A DNA stretch of 64,000 bases from Sphingomonas sp. CCH21-G11. GTDB lineage: Bacteria > Pseudomonadota > Alphaproteobacteria > Sphingomonadales > Sphingomonadaceae. The first letter of the stretch is position 1, and the number at the start of each line of letters is the position of its first letter. The DNA lies in NCBI RefSeq assembly GCF_001555965.1, contig NZ_LSHX01000032.1:31715-95714 (forward strand). Reading direction: 5' to 3'. Below the pieces are notes generated by a model, which did not search any database, had not been told where the DNA came from, and saw only the letters and a list, made by a program, of their open reading frames with translations. Below, piece by piece: positions 18,632 through 28,014 of this stretch. The translations under genes and the position numbers were made by a program.

Positions 18632-20405
18632 CGCGATCTGCGTCACCGTCGCGCTGGGCGCGATGGTCGCCGCGCTGCCCGCGCTCAGTCAGGATACGCC
18701 CGAATCGCTGCTGCCGCCGGGCTTCAATGACCCGGTCGAGCCGGCACCGTCGCCGACGCCCGCGCCCGCCGCGACGCCGCAGGGCGGAGAGACCCTCGCC
18801 CGGCCCGCCGGTCCGCCCGACGACCTGACCGGCAATGCGGCACTCGGCAATGACAGCCTTGGCGAGGCGGTGGCGGAAGAGCTGACGCCCGAGGAGCTGG
18901 AGCGTTACGAACTGCCCGCATTTGCCCGCCGGTCGCTCAACCGCGTCGGTTTCGCGGCGGCGGGGCGCGGCGGACTGCCCGCCAATGCGTTCGGCGGCGA
19001 CAATGGGCGCTTCCTGGAAGTGCTGATGCGCCGGCTGGACGCGCCGATCGCGTCGCGCTGGCTGTCGATCGCGCTGCGCCGCGCGCTGGTGAGCGAGGTC
19101 GACACGCCCGCTGGGGTCAACGGTGCCGATTTCGCCGCCGAGCGCGCGTGGCTGCTGATCCGGATGGGCGAGGCCAATGCCGCGCGTGGCGTCGTCCAGT
19201 CGGTCGATGTCGCCGACTATACCCCCAAGATGTTCCAGATCGCGCAACAGGCGGCGCTCGCCACCGGCGACCCGGCCGGGATGTGCCCGCTGGTCGACGG
19301 GGCGATGCGGGTCAGCGCCGAACGCGGCTGGCGGGTGGCGGAGGCGATGTGCGCGGCACTGGCCGGCCGGCCCGAGGAGGCCGGGCGGCTGATCGACGCG
19401 GCGCGGCGGCAGGGCGCGGCACGCGGCATCGACCTGGTACTGGCCGAAAAGATCGTCGGCGCGGGGGCCCAGGGCCGGCGCGCGGTGACGGTCGAATGGG
19501 ACAATGTCGACCGGCTGGATGCGTGGCGCTGGGGGCTGGCGGCGGCAACCGGCGAGCTGGTGCCCGCACGGCTGATCGACACGGTGGGGCCGCAGGTGCG
19601 GCTGTGGCAGGCGCTCGCCCCGGCGCTGCCTGCGGCCGACCGGCTGGCGTCGGCGGAGCTGGCGGCGGTGCGCGGCGTCTATTCGGGCGCGGCCTATCGC
19701 GATCTGTTCGCGCTGGTCAGCGAGGCACAGGACGTCGCGGGTGCCGACGCGACGGTGATCGAGGGGCTGACCGACGCCTATGCCGCCCAGTCGATCGAGG
19801 GTCGGCTGACCGCGCTGCGCAACCTGTGGCAGGGATCGACGCCGATCCAGCGCCACGCGCGACTGGTGCTGACCAGCGATGCGGCGGCGCGCATCCCGGC
19901 CGCCGAAGCCTATGTCGGCGATGCCGACGCGCTGATCGCGTCGATGCTGACCGCGGGCAAGGACCTCCGCGCGTTGCGCTGGCGCGGCCTGGTGCCGGCA
20001 CGCAGCGATGGCTGGGCGATGCTGGCGCTGGCCGATCCGGCCGGGCGCATCGCGGTCGATGGCGGCGACCTGTCGGCCTATGGCGGCGCGGAATCGCGCA
20101 AGGCGCAGCTTTTGTTCGCCGGGCTGGCCGGGCTGGGCCGCCTGCCCGAAAATCAGGTCGCCGACATCGCCCAGGCGCTGGCGGTGCCGATCAATACCGA
20201 CAATAGCTGGACCGATGCGATCCGCACCGCCGCGAGCCGCGGCGAGCCGGGCACCGTCCTGCTGCTCGCCGCGGTGGGCATGCAGACCAGCGACTGGCGC
20301 GGCGTGTCGCCGGTGGCGCTGTTCAACATCGTCGCGGCGCTCGACGCAGTGGGGCTGAACGGCGAGGCCCGGATGATCGCTGCGGAAGCGATCGCGCGCG
20401 CGTGA
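18612..20405 (+). CDS. Large secreted protein of unknown function, upstream of xerD
   Basis: 597 residues if started at TTG 18612, which has AAGGTGG 5 nt upstream; no ATG gives a full signal peptide. The signal peptide VALGAMVAALPALSQ is followed by a Pro-rich linker and then an all-helical Ala/Arg-rich body (for example LPAFARRSLNRVG, ERAWLLIRMGEANAARGVVQ) that resembles a repeat or TPR-like solenoid. No catalytic motif is visible. It ends in a GTGA overlap with xerD. Confidence 0.75.
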   Translation: MKTSRTSAICVTVALGAMVAALPALSQDTPESLLPPGFNDPVEPAPSPTPAPAATPQGGETLARPAGPPDDLTGNAALGNDSLGEAVAEELTPEELERYELPAFARRSLNRVGFAAAGRGGLPANAFGGDNGRFLEVLMRRLDAPIASRWLSIALRRALVSEVDTPAGVNGADFAAERAWLLIRMGEANAARGVVQSVDVADYTPKMFQIAQQAALATGDPAGMCPLVDGAMRVSAERGWRVAEAMCAALAGRPEEAGRLIDAARRQGAARGIDLVLAEKIVGAGAQGRRAVTVEWDNVDRLDAWRWGLAAATGELVPARLIDTVGPQVRLWQALAPALPAADRLASAELAAVRGVYSGAAYRDLFALVSEAQDVAGADATVIEGLTDAYAAQSIEGRLTALRNLWQGSTPIQRHARLVLTSDAAARIPAAEAYVGDADALIASMLTAGKDLRALRWRGLVPARSDGWAMLALADPAGRIAVDGGDLSAYGGAESRKAQLLFAGLAGLGRLPENQVADIAQALAVPINTDNSWTDAIRTAASRGEPGTVLLLAAVGMQTSDWRGVSPVALFNIVAALDAVGLNGEARMIAAEAIARA

Positions 20406-21307
20406 GCGCGCCGGGCGATCCCGCGCTGATCGACCGGTTTCTGGAAATGATGGCGGCCGAAGCAGGGGCGGCGCGCAACACCATCGCGGCCTATGCCAGC
20501 GACCTACGCCTGGCGTCGGAGGCCGCCGGGGGGCAGCTTGCGGCGGCCGACCGGGCGGCGATCGAACGGGTGACGGGCGACTGGGCGCCGCTGGCCCGCG
20601 CGACGGTGGCGCGCAAGTCGGCGGCGCTGCGCCGCTTTTTCGATTTTCTGGTCGACGAGGGATTTCGCGCCGACAATCCCGGCGCGGCGCTGCCCCGCCC
20701 GGGCGCGGCGCGGCCATTGCCCAAAATCCTGTCGACCGGCGATGTCGACCGGCTGTTCGCGGTGATCGCCGAAAGGCTGGCGCGCACGCCGGTCGATCCG
20801 GCGGATCTGCGCCTGTCCGCGCTGGTCGAGCTGCTCTACGGGTCGGGATTGCGCGCGACCGAGCTGGTGTCGCTGCCGCGCAATGCGGTCTCGCCCGATC
20901 GCCCCTTCGTCATCCTGCGCGGCAAGGGCGGGCGCGAGCGGCTGGTGCCGATTTCGGATCGCGCGCGTGCCGCCGTGGCCGCGTGGCGCGGCGAGGTGCC
21001 GGCGGCCAGCGCGTGGCTTTTCCCGTCGCGCGCCGGGCATCTCAGCCGGGTGCGGCTGTTCCAGCTGATCCGCGCACTGGGCGCGGCGGCGGGCATCCCG
21101 CCCGACCGGATCAGTCCGCACGTGCTGCGCCACGCATTTGCCACGCACCTGCTGGAAGGGGGCGCGGACCTGCGCGCGCTCCAGGCGATGCTGGGGCATG
21201 CCGACATCGCGACGACCGAAATCTACACCCATGTCGACAGTCGCCGGCTGATCGAGCTGGTCAATGCGCGCCATCCGCTCGTTGACGTAAAGCCCCGTCG
21301 GCCCTAG
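20402..21307 (+). CDS. xerD: Tyrosine recombinase XerD
   Basis: 301 residues. SAM-like N-terminal domain (AARNTIAAYASDLRL) and catalytic domain with Arg151 (GSGLRATEL), His240 and Arg243 (HVLRHAFATH), His266 (MLGHADI) and nucleophile Tyr275 (IYTHVD). The GTG at 20402 overlaps the stop of the preceding gene. XerD acts with XerC at dif to resolve chromosome dimers; a second Xer recombinase is at 28443. Confidence 0.9.
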   Translation: MSAPGDPALIDRFLEMMAAEAGAARNTIAAYASDLRLASEAAGGQLAAADRAAIERVTGDWAPLARATVARKSAALRRFFDFLVDEGFRADNPGAALPRPGAARPLPKILSTGDVDRLFAVIAERLARTPVDPADLRLSALVELLYGSGLRATELVSLPRNAVSPDRPFVILRGKGGRERLVPISDRARAAVAAWRGEVPAASAWLFPSRAGHLSRVRLFQLIRALGAAAGIPPDRISPHVLRHAFATHLLEGGADLRALQAMLGHADIATTEIYTHVDSRRLIELVNARHPLVDVKPRRP

Positions 21308-21317
21308 CCCGCGCGCC

Positions 21318-22265
21318 ATGGTGATGTTTCTGGATTTCGAAAAGCCGATCGCCGAGCTTCAGGCTCGCATCGACGAACTGCGCGATACCGCGAGCAGCGG
21401 CGAGCTCGACATCGGCGCGGAGATCGCGCGGCTGGAGGCCAAGTCGGAACGGCTGCTGCGCGAAACCTATCAGCGGCTGACGCCGTGGCAGAAGACGCAG
21501 GTCGCGCGCCACCAGGACCGGCCGCATTTCAAGCATGTCGTCGCCGCGCTGTTCGACGATTTCATGGCCTTGGGCGGCGACCGCGCCTTTGCCGACGATC
21601 AGGCGATCCTGGGCGGCTTCGCCCGGTTTCGCGGTCAGCGGGTGGTGGTGATCGGCCATGAAAAGGGCGACGATACCGCCAGCCGGCTGCGTCACAATTT
21701 CGGCATGGGCAAGCCGGAAGGCTATCGCAAGGCGATGCGCCTGATGGAGCTGGCCGACCGGTTCGGCCTGCCCGTCGTGACGCTGGTCGACACGCCCGGC
21801 GCGTTTCCCGGCGTCCAGGCGGAGGAGCGTGGCCAGGCCGAGGCGATCGCGCGTTCGACTCAGGTCAGCCTGAAGCTGGGCGTGCCGATGGTGTCGGCGA
21901 TCCTGGGCGAGGGCGGATCGGGCGGCGCGATCGCGCTGGCGGCGGGTAACCGGGTGCTGATGATGGAGCACGCGGTCTATTCGGTGATCTCGCCCGAGGG
22001 GTGTGCGTCGATCCTGTGGCGGACCGCCGACAAGGCGGCCGATGCAGCCGAGGCGATGAAAGTGACGGCGCAGGAGCTGAAGGCGCTCAAGGTCATCGAC
22101 ATGGTCGTGCCCGAGCCGGTGGGCGGCGCGCATCGCGACCCGGCGGCGGCGATCGGTGCGCTGGGTGACGCGATTGCCGCGGCACTGGCGGGACTGTCGG
22201 GCAAGCCGGCGGATGTGCTGCGGCGCGACCGGCGACAGAAATTCCTGGCGATGGGGCGGATTTAG
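21318..22265 (+). CDS. accA: Acetyl-CoA carboxylase carboxyltransferase subunit alpha
   Basis: 315 residues, full length for AccA. FLDFEKPIAELQARIDELR opens it; DRAFADDQAILGGFARF, RLRHNFGMGKPEGYRKAMRL, TLVDTPGAFPGVQAEERGQA and SVISPEGCASILWR are family motifs of the biotin-carboxyl transfer core. It acts with AccD to form malonyl-CoA. It starts 10 nt after xerD and is probably in the same transcript. Confidence 0.97.
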   Translation: MVMFLDFEKPIAELQARIDELRDTASSGELDIGAEIARLEAKSERLLRETYQRLTPWQKTQVARHQDRPHFKHVVAALFDDFMALGGDRAFADDQAILGGFARFRGQRVVVIGHEKGDDTASRLRHNFGMGKPEGYRKAMRLMELADRFGLPVVTLVDTPGAFPGVQAEERGQAEAIARSTQVSLKLGVPMVSAILGEGGSGGAIALAAGNRVLMMEHAVYSVISPEGCASILWRTADKAADAAEAMKVTAQELKALKVIDMVVPEPVGGAHRDPAAAIGALGDAIAAALAGLSGKPADVLRRDRRQKFLAMGRI

Positions 22266-22389
22266 GAGCGTTGAGAGCGAACTGATTCTTCTCAAGCACC
22301 TCCCCTTCAGGGGAGGGGCTTGGAACATGTCGTTGCCACAGGCCCCGGCCACCGCCGGGGCAACGTCCATGAATCGCATGACGCCCCAA

Positions 22390-22425
22390 AACGAAAAGGG
22401 CGGCGTGACCGAAGCCACGCCGCCC
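22390..22425 (-). terminator. Rho-independent terminator after the Flp pilin gene
   Basis: A perfect 10-bp stem GGGCGGCGTG/CACGCCGCCC (22398-22425) with an 8-nt loop. On the minus strand it is followed by TTTTCGTTTT. It is 25 nt past the stop of the pilin at 22451. Confidence 0.8.
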
Positions 22426-22450
22426 CCCATCGGAGAATGATGTTTGCGGA

Positions 22451-22666
22451 TCAGCCGCCGGTCGAGGCCGCCGGAGCCGCAGCACCACCGCCGGCGCCCG
22501 TCGCCGTGGTCATCGTGCCCGACACGTTCTCGAACGTGCCCTTCAGGCTGCTGCCCAGACCCTGCATGGCGGCAATGGCGGCAACGGCGATCAGCGCGGC
22601 GATCAGGCCGTACTCGATCGCGGTGGCGCCCTTGTTGTTCTTCAGGAAAGCGCGAATCTTCTGCAT
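22451..22666 (-). CDS. Flp-family type IVb pilin
   Basis: 71 residues. The short leader MQKIRAFLKNNKG is followed by ATAIEYGLIAALIAV, the TadV-processing site and hydrophobic N-terminus of Flp pilins. The C-terminus is Ala/Gly/Thr-rich. GGAG 6 nt upstream of 22666 supports that ATG over the earlier in-frame starts at 22678 and 22699. Forms thin tight-adherence fibres when assembled by a Tad machine; no tad genes are in the window. Confidence 0.92.
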   Translation of the reverse strand: MQKIRAFLKNNKGATAIEYGLIAALIAVAAIAAMQGLGSSLKGTFENVSGTMTTATGAGGGAAAPAASTGG

Positions 22667-22793
22667 ACCGGTCTCCATCTTCAAATAAACTGACTTCAAT
22701 CACCCGACTGCTCCGGGGAGAGCCCGGTCCAGTAATTGCGTGTATCGGCGATCAGGGTTGAAAAATACTTAAGTGAACAAGGTTATAATCGCG

Positions 22794-22994
22794 TTAACCA
22801 CCATTTTGGGGGGAATTTTCGCGAACCTTGGTGGACACATTATTCCAGATTTCCGACGTGACGCTGCCGACGCTGCTCAGGCTGGCGACCATTGCGATCA
22901 CAACCAGGGAAACGATCAGGCCATATTCGATTGCGGTCGCGCCCTTTTGATCGGCGATCAACCGACGGACCTGGTTTTTCATCCCGCGTGTCAA
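22794..22994 (-). CDS. Second Flp-family type IVb pilin
   Basis: 66 residues with leader up to KG and the conserved ATAIEYGLIVSLVVIAM. About 38% of residues differ from the other pilin in the hydrophobic part, and the C-terminus is different (NNVSTKVRENS), so this is a divergent paralog. TTG at 22994 has GGGAG 9 nt upstream; an ATG at 22982 is the alternative. It lies 127 nt upstream of the first pilin on the same strand; a promoter may lie between. Confidence 0.88.
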   Translation of the reverse strand: MTRGMKNQVRRLIADQKGATAIEYGLIVSLVVIAMVASLSSVGSVTSEIWNNVSTKVRENSPQNGG

Positions 22995-23046
22995 GATGCC
23001 GAACTCCCGCTAATACTGCCCGGTCTACTGCCAAAGGAGTTAATGA

Positions 23047-23469
23047 ATGCTCACCGCCGCGCCCGACGCACTGCCGCTGATGCTGGTCTGCGCGGCGGCG
23101 ATGGTCGACGGCGACGGCCGCGTGCTGGTCCAGCAGCGGCCGCCGGGCGGTGACATGGCAGGGTTATGGGAGTTTCCCGGCGGCAAGATCGAGGTGGGGG
23201 AAACACCCGAGGCCGCGCTGATCCGCGAGCTTGGCGAGGAACTGGGCATCGACGTCGAGGCATCGTGCCTGGCCCCGGCGGTCTTTGCCAGCGCGCCGCT
23301 GGGCGCGCGCCATCTGTTGCTGCTGGTCTTCGTGCTGCGCAAATGGACGGGCGTGCCGACGGCCCGGCATGCGACCGCGCTCAGATGGTTGCGCCCCGTC
23401 GAACTCCACGCCCTGCCGATGCCGCCGGCCGACCGCCCGCTGATCGGGCTGATCGAGGCGTTGATTTAA
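23047..23469 (+). CDS. Nudix hydrolase, MutT type
   Basis: 140 residues. The Nudix box GGKIEVGETPEAALIRELGE followed by ELGI has every conserved residue (G-x5-E-x7-REUxEExGU). Preceded by WEFP, as in MutT enzymes that hydrolyse 8-oxo-dGTP to protect replication. It may have other NTP substrates. Divergent from the pilin genes. Confidence 0.85.
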   Translation: MLTAAPDALPLMLVCAAAMVDGDGRVLVQQRPPGGDMAGLWEFPGGKIEVGETPEAALIRELGEELGIDVEASCLAPAVFASAPLGARHLLLLVFVLRKWTGVPTARHATALRWLRPVELHALPMPPADRPLIGLIEALI

Positions 23470-23536
23470 GGAGGGATGATCTTGTGAGCGGCCCTGGCCT
23501 ACCCCGGGGTCGCTTGCCAGTTGCGCACGCTAATCT

Positions 23537-25708
23537 TCACACGAAGCTGTAGGGATCGACGTCGACGCTGACCCGGACGCGCGCCGGCCATGCGAGCGTG
23601 CCCAGCCATGCGCGAATTTCGTCCTGAACCGCCAGGCCGCGGGTCGCGTGGACGAGCAGACGGAAGCGGTGGCGCCCGCGCAACATCGCGAGCGGGGCGG
23701 GGGCGGGGCCATAGACGTGCATGCCCTCCCGTTCGGGTGCCGATCGGCCGATCGCGCGCGCGGTGTCGTCGGCGGCCTCCCTGTCCTCGGACGAGACGAT
23801 GATCGCGGCATACCGGCCGAAGGGCGGGGCGTCCGCCTCGCGGCGTGCCTGGGTTTCGGCGGCGTAGAAGCCCTCGGCATCGCCGCTGACCAGTGCCGCT
23901 ATGACCGGCGCGGTCGGCTGGTGGGTCTGAAGGAGGACATGGCCGGGCTTTTCACCCCGCCCGGCGCGACCGGCGACCTGCATGATCTGTTGAAAGGTGC
24001 GTTCGGATGCGCGGAGGTCGCCGCCGGAAAGACCCAGGTCGCCGTCGATCACGCCGACCAGCGTGAGGTCGGGAAAGTGATAGCCCTTGGTCACCAATTG
24101 CGTGCCGATGACGATGTCGATCTCCCGCGCGGTCATGCGGCGCACGAACTCGGCCGCCTTGGCCGGCGACCAGATGGTGTCCGAGGTGACGACGGCGGCA
24201 CGCGCATCGGGCCATAAAGCGGCGACTTCGTCGGCGATCCGCTCCACCCCCGGGCCGCAGGCGACCAGGGCATCCTCCGCATCGCAATTGGGACAGGCGC
24301 GCGGGGTTGGGATCATGTGGCCGCAATGATGACACGACAGACGATGGATCAGCCGGTGCTCGACCATCCAGGCGGTGCAGTTCGGGCACTGGAAGCGGTG
24401 CCCGCACCCCCGGCACAGCGTCAGCGGCGCATAGCCGCGACGGTTGAGGAACAGCAGCGCCTGCTCCCCGCGCGCCAGCGTCGCGTCGATCGCCTGTACC
24501 AGCCGGGGCGCGATCCAGCGGCCGCGCGGCGGCGGTTCGGCGATCAGGTCGATCGCCTCGATCGTCGGCAATTCGGCACCCCCGTGGCGCGCAGGCAGCC
24601 GGAGTTCGCGGTAGCGGCCGGCCGCCACCTGAACCCGCGTCTCGATCGCGGGCGTGGCCGACGCCAGCACGACCGGGCAGGACTCAAAGCGCGCGCGCAT
24701 GACCGCGACGTCGCGGGCGTGATAATGCACGCCCTCTTCCTGCTTGAAGCTCGTTTCGTGCGCCTCGTCGACGATGATGAGCCCGAGGTCGCGATAGGGC
24801 AGGAATAGCGCCGATCGCGCGCCCACCGTCACCCGCGCCTCGCCGGTGGCGATCGCGCGCCACGCGCGGCGGCGCTGCGACTGGCGCAGGTCGGAATGCC
24901 AGGCGACCGGCGCGCAGCCGAAACGCGCGTTGAAGCGATCGAGAAACGGCTCGGTCAGCGCGATTTCGGGCAGCAGCACGAGCGTCTGGCGCCCGTCGCG
25001 CAAGGCCCGTGCGATCGCTTCGAAATAGACTTCGGTCTTGCCCGACCCGGTGACGCCGTCGAGCAGGAACGGCTGGAACTCGCGCGCGGCGACCGCGTCG
25101 GCCAGTGCGGTTGCGGCGTCGCGCTGGGCCGGGTTCAGCCGGGGCGGCGCATGATCGGGGTCGGGCAGGGGATAGGGCGAATCAAGATCGACTTCGACCG
25201 CCGCGATCGCGCCGGCGTTGACCAGCCCGCGAATGACCGCGTCCGACACGCCCGCGATCGTCGCGAGCTCGCGGATCAGCCCCTGGCGATCGCCGATCCG
25301 TTCGATCGCCCGGGCGCGTTGCGGCGTCAGCCGTTCGGGCACGACGCCGGTTGCGCGATATTCGGTGATGCGCTTCACCCCCTCCAGCGCCGATGTCGAT
25401 GCCAGCGCCATGCGCAGGACTGCGGCGGGCGGGGCGAGATAATAATCGGCGGCCCATTCGACCAAGCGGCGCAGCGCGGCGGGGATCGGCGGCGCGTCGG
25501 CAACCGCGATCAGGTTGCGCAGGCGGTTGTCGCCCACCTCCTCGGTCACCAGCCGATCGGCTTCCCAGACCACGCCGACGAGCTGACGGGGGCCGAGCGG
25601 GGCGACGACGATCGAGCCCGGTTCGACCGTCATGCCGGCGGGCACCCTGTAATCGAGCGGACCGAGCGCGGAATTGAGGACGAGCACGCGAGCGCGGGGA
25701 AGAGGCAT
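23537..25708 (-). CDS. priA: Primosomal protein N' (replication restart helicase)
   Basis: 723 residues. The N-terminal 3'-DNA-binding domain (VLVLNSALGPLDYRVPAG) is followed by a SF2 helicase core with Walker A GVTGSGKTEVYFE, DEAH box IIVDEAHETSFKQE and motifs SATPA and GTQLVTKGYHFPD. A cysteine-rich zinc region (CRGCGHRFQCPNC, CHHCGHMIPTPRACPNC) sits inside the helicase, as in PriA. PriA reloads the replisome at collapsed forks. Stands alone on the minus strand. Confidence 0.96.
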   Translation of the reverse strand: MPLPRARVLVLNSALGPLDYRVPAGMTVEPGSIVVAPLGPRQLVGVVWEADRLVTEEVGDNRLRNLIAVADAPPIPAALRRLVEWAADYYLAPPAAVLRMALASTSALEGVKRITEYRATGVVPERLTPQRARAIERIGDRQGLIRELATIAGVSDAVIRGLVNAGAIAAVEVDLDSPYPLPDPDHAPPRLNPAQRDAATALADAVAAREFQPFLLDGVTGSGKTEVYFEAIARALRDGRQTLVLLPEIALTEPFLDRFNARFGCAPVAWHSDLRQSQRRRAWRAIATGEARVTVGARSALFLPYRDLGLIIVDEAHETSFKQEEGVHYHARDVAVMRARFESCPVVLASATPAIETRVQVAAGRYRELRLPARHGGAELPTIEAIDLIAEPPPRGRWIAPRLVQAIDATLARGEQALLFLNRRGYAPLTLCRGCGHRFQCPNCTAWMVEHRLIHRLSCHHCGHMIPTPRACPNCDAEDALVACGPGVERIADEVAALWPDARAAVVTSDTIWSPAKAAEFVRRMTAREIDIVIGTQLVTKGYHFPDLTLVGVIDGDLGLSGGDLRASERTFQQIMQVAGRAGRGEKPGHVLLQTHQPTAPVIAALVSGDAEGFYAAETQARREADAPPFGRYAAIIVSSEDREAADDTARAIGRSAPEREGMHVYGPAPAPLAMLRGRHRFRLLVHATRGLAVQDEIRAWLGTLAWPARVRVSVDVDPYSFV

Positions 25709-25768
25709 CGCCGCTATCTAGGGCGTGCGGGCACGCGGGGGAACCGGGGAAGGGGAGCGGTGCGGGCG

Positions 25769-27250
25769 TCAGGCCGCCCGCGTGGCGACCCCCGGACGAA
25801 ACAGCAGCCCGGAATAGCTGCGCGCCGTGCCGCGTTCGAGGCGCTTGGCCTCGTAGAGCGCGGCGTCGGCGCGGCGGATGAACTCGCGGGTCGACGTGAC
25901 CAGCGGGCTGAATTCCGAATAGCCGAGCGTCCCCGACATGCCGATCGCGCCCTGGCCCGTATGGACCGGCAGCTTGAGGTCGCCGGTCAGCCGCTCGATC
26001 GTCGGGGCGGGATCCGCGCAGATCGCCGGGTCGGTGACGATCAGGGCAAATTCGTCGCCACCCAGCCGGGCCGCGAAGCTGTCGGCGAGATAGGGCGCAC
26101 GCAGCCGCCGCCCGACCGCGCGCAGCACGTCGTCGCCGGTCAGGTGGCCGTGGGTGTCGTTGATCGCCTTGAACCCGTCGAGATCGATCAGCACCAGCGT
26201 CAGCGGCGCCTCACCCAGCCGCGCGCGCGCCATCGCGTTCTCGAGCTCGCGGTTGAACGCGGCGCGATTGCCGATCCGCGTCACCTCGTCGACGGCCGCC
26301 GACCGGCGGAGGCTCTGTTCCATCATGTAGCGTTCGGTGATGTCCTGGATCAGGCCGGTGACCGCGACCGGCCGCCCCTTTTCCAACTCGACTTCGCCGA
26401 TACAGCGCACGCGCAACGGCCGCTGGCGCGCGGTGACGAAATCGACTTCGAAATTGAAGCTTTCGCCTGTTTCGATCGTGCGGGCGAGCGCATCGCTGAC
26501 GACTGCGCGGGCGTGCGGCGGATAATAATCGAGCGCGGTTTCCACGGTCAGCGGGCTGCCGGGATCGAGCTCGTGGATGCGATACACGCCCTCGGACCAG
26601 ACGACGGTGTTGTCGACGATCGAATAGCGCCACGAACCGATCATCGCCAGCCGCTCGGCCTGGTGAAAGGTCCGCTCCTGACGGCGCAGCGCCTGGGCAC
26701 CCGCGCTCGCGCTTTCGGCCAGGGTCATCGCCTGATGCGCACTGGTGCGTGCCGCGATCAGCGTTCCGGCGATCACGGCCAGCTCGCGCAGCTGTTCCTG
26801 CTGGCGCGCGGTGAGCGTGCGCGGCTGGTGGTCGATCCCGCACAGCGTGCCGATCACCCGCGGTTCGACATCATGGTCGATCGCCGCCGTGACCGGCGCG
26901 CCGATATAGAAGCGGATCTGGTGATGCTCGGTCAGGCCCATGCGGTCGGCAAATTGCGGCTCGCTCAACAGATCGCTGATCTCGACGACATCGCCGTTCG
27001 CGACGGTGACGTCGCACAGCGCATTCGCCCGCGGCAGCTCGATCCGGTCGACGCCGGTCGACGCCTTGGTCCACACCCGCGCGCGGTCGACCAGGGTGAG
27101 CATCGCCACCGGCACGTCGAGGACTTCGGCAGCAATGCGCACCAGCGCGTCGAACGCGGCTTCGCGCGGCGTATCCAGCAATGCCTGGGCGTCGAGCGCG
27201 CGCTGACGACCCTCCTCTTCCGGCGTTGGCGGTACGATGGGTTCGAACAT
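25769..27250 (-). CDS. GAF-PAS diguanylate cyclase
   Basis: 493 residues: GAF domain at about 30-165 (MLTLVDRARVWTKASTGVDR, FYIGAPV), PAS/PAC at about 190-320 (GSWRYSI, GLIQDITERYMMEQSL), and GGDEF at about 330-480. The active site LGGDEFALI around residue 397 is intact, so it should make c-di-GMP. The inhibitory I-site position reads YLAD instead of RxxD, so product inhibition through that site is probably absent. No EAL domain. No membrane helix, so it is a cytoplasmic sensor. Confidence 0.9.
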   Translation of the reverse strand: MFEPIVPPTPEEEGRQRALDAQALLDTPREAAFDALVRIAAEVLDVPVAMLTLVDRARVWTKASTGVDRIELPRANALCDVTVANGDVVEISDLLSEPQFADRMGLTEHHQIRFYIGAPVTAAIDHDVEPRVIGTLCGIDHQPRTLTARQQEQLRELAVIAGTLIAARTSAHQAMTLAESASAGAQALRRQERTFHQAERLAMIGSWRYSIVDNTVVWSEGVYRIHELDPGSPLTVETALDYYPPHARAVVSDALARTIETGESFNFEVDFVTARQRPLRVRCIGEVELEKGRPVAVTGLIQDITERYMMEQSLRRSAAVDEVTRIGNRAAFNRELENAMARARLGEAPLTLVLIDLDGFKAINDTHGHLTGDDVLRAVGRRLRAPYLADSFAARLGGDEFALIVTDPAICADPAPTIERLTGDLKLPVHTGQGAIGMSGTLGYSEFSPLVTSTREFIRRADAALYEAKRLERGTARSYSGLLFRPGVATRAA

Positions 27251-27347
27251 CCCGCCGATCTATTCGGGCGTTGGTTAAATTAGCGTGCAACGCTTGCCCG
27301 CTGCGGACCGATCGGCGAAAGGACGGCGAAACCAGGGAGCACACCCG

Positions 27348-28001
27348 ATGAAATTCTTTGTCGACACCGCCGACACCGCCGAAATCCGATCGCTGGCCGA
27401 ATCGGGCCTGGTCGACGGCGTCACCACCAACCCGTCGCTGATCCACAAATCGGGGCGCGATTTCCTGGAGGTCGTCCGCGAAATCTGCGCGATCGTCGAC
27501 GGGCCGGTGTCGGCCGAGGTCGTCGCGCTCGATTACGAGGGCATGATGCGCGAGGCGGAGACCGTGCGGAAGATCGCGGACAATGTCGCGGTAAAGGTGC
27601 CGCTGACCATCGACGGCCTGCGCGCGTGCAAGACGCTGACCAGCGACGGCACGATGGTCAACGTTACCCTGTGCTTTTCCGCCAACCAGGCGCTGCTCGC
27701 GGCCAAGGCGGGGGCGACCTTCATCTCGCCATTCGTCGGCCGCCACGACGACAACGGCTTCGACGGCATGGAGCTGATCGCCGACATCCGGCTGATCTAT
27801 GACAATTACGCCTTCGGCACCGAAATCCTGGTCGCCAGCGTCCGCCACCCGGTCCACATCCTGGAAGCCGCCAAGATCGGCGCGGACGTGATGACCGCGC
27901 CGCCCTCGGTCATCCGCCAGCTGGTCAAGCACCCGCTGACCGACAAGGGGATCGAAGGCTTCCTGGCCGACTGGAAAGCGACGGGCCAGACGATCGGGTG
28001 A
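27348..28001 (+). CDS. Transaldolase / fructose-6-phosphate aldolase (FSA/TalC type)
   Basis: 217 residues, the short TalC/FSA size. [29 protein letters not shown] and the Schiff-base Lys83 in [12 protein letters not shown] identify the family; [11 protein letters not shown] and [14 protein letters not shown] complete the barrel. Acts on fructose-6-phosphate or sedoheptulose-7-phosphate in the non-oxidative pentose phosphate pathway; sequence alone does not separate aldolase from transaldolase. The ATG at 27348 has AGGGAG upstream; 21 earlier codons are unlikely. Confidence 0.92.
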   Translation: MKFFVDTADTAEIRSLAESGLVDGVTTNPSLIHKSGRDFLEVVREICAIVDGPVSAEVVALDYEGMMREAETVRKIADNVAVKVPLTIDGLRACKTLTSDGTMVNVTLCFSANQALLAAKAGATFISPFVGRHDDNGFDGMELIADIRLIYDNYAFGTEILVASVRHPVHILEAAKIGADVMTAPPSVIRQLVKHPLTDKGIEGFLADWKATGQTIG

Positions 28002-28014
28002 CCGCGCACGGCCG

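Noticed and set aside
18522..20717. Minus-strand ORF of 731 residues opposite the xerD-upstream gene
   Set aside because: His/Arg-rich composition typical of shadows, no motif; the plus-strand protein has a signal peptide and ends in overlap with xerD.
24896..27283. Plus-strand ORF of 795 residues opposite priA and the GGDEF gene
   Set aside because: Spans two well-supported minus-strand genes and has no family motif.
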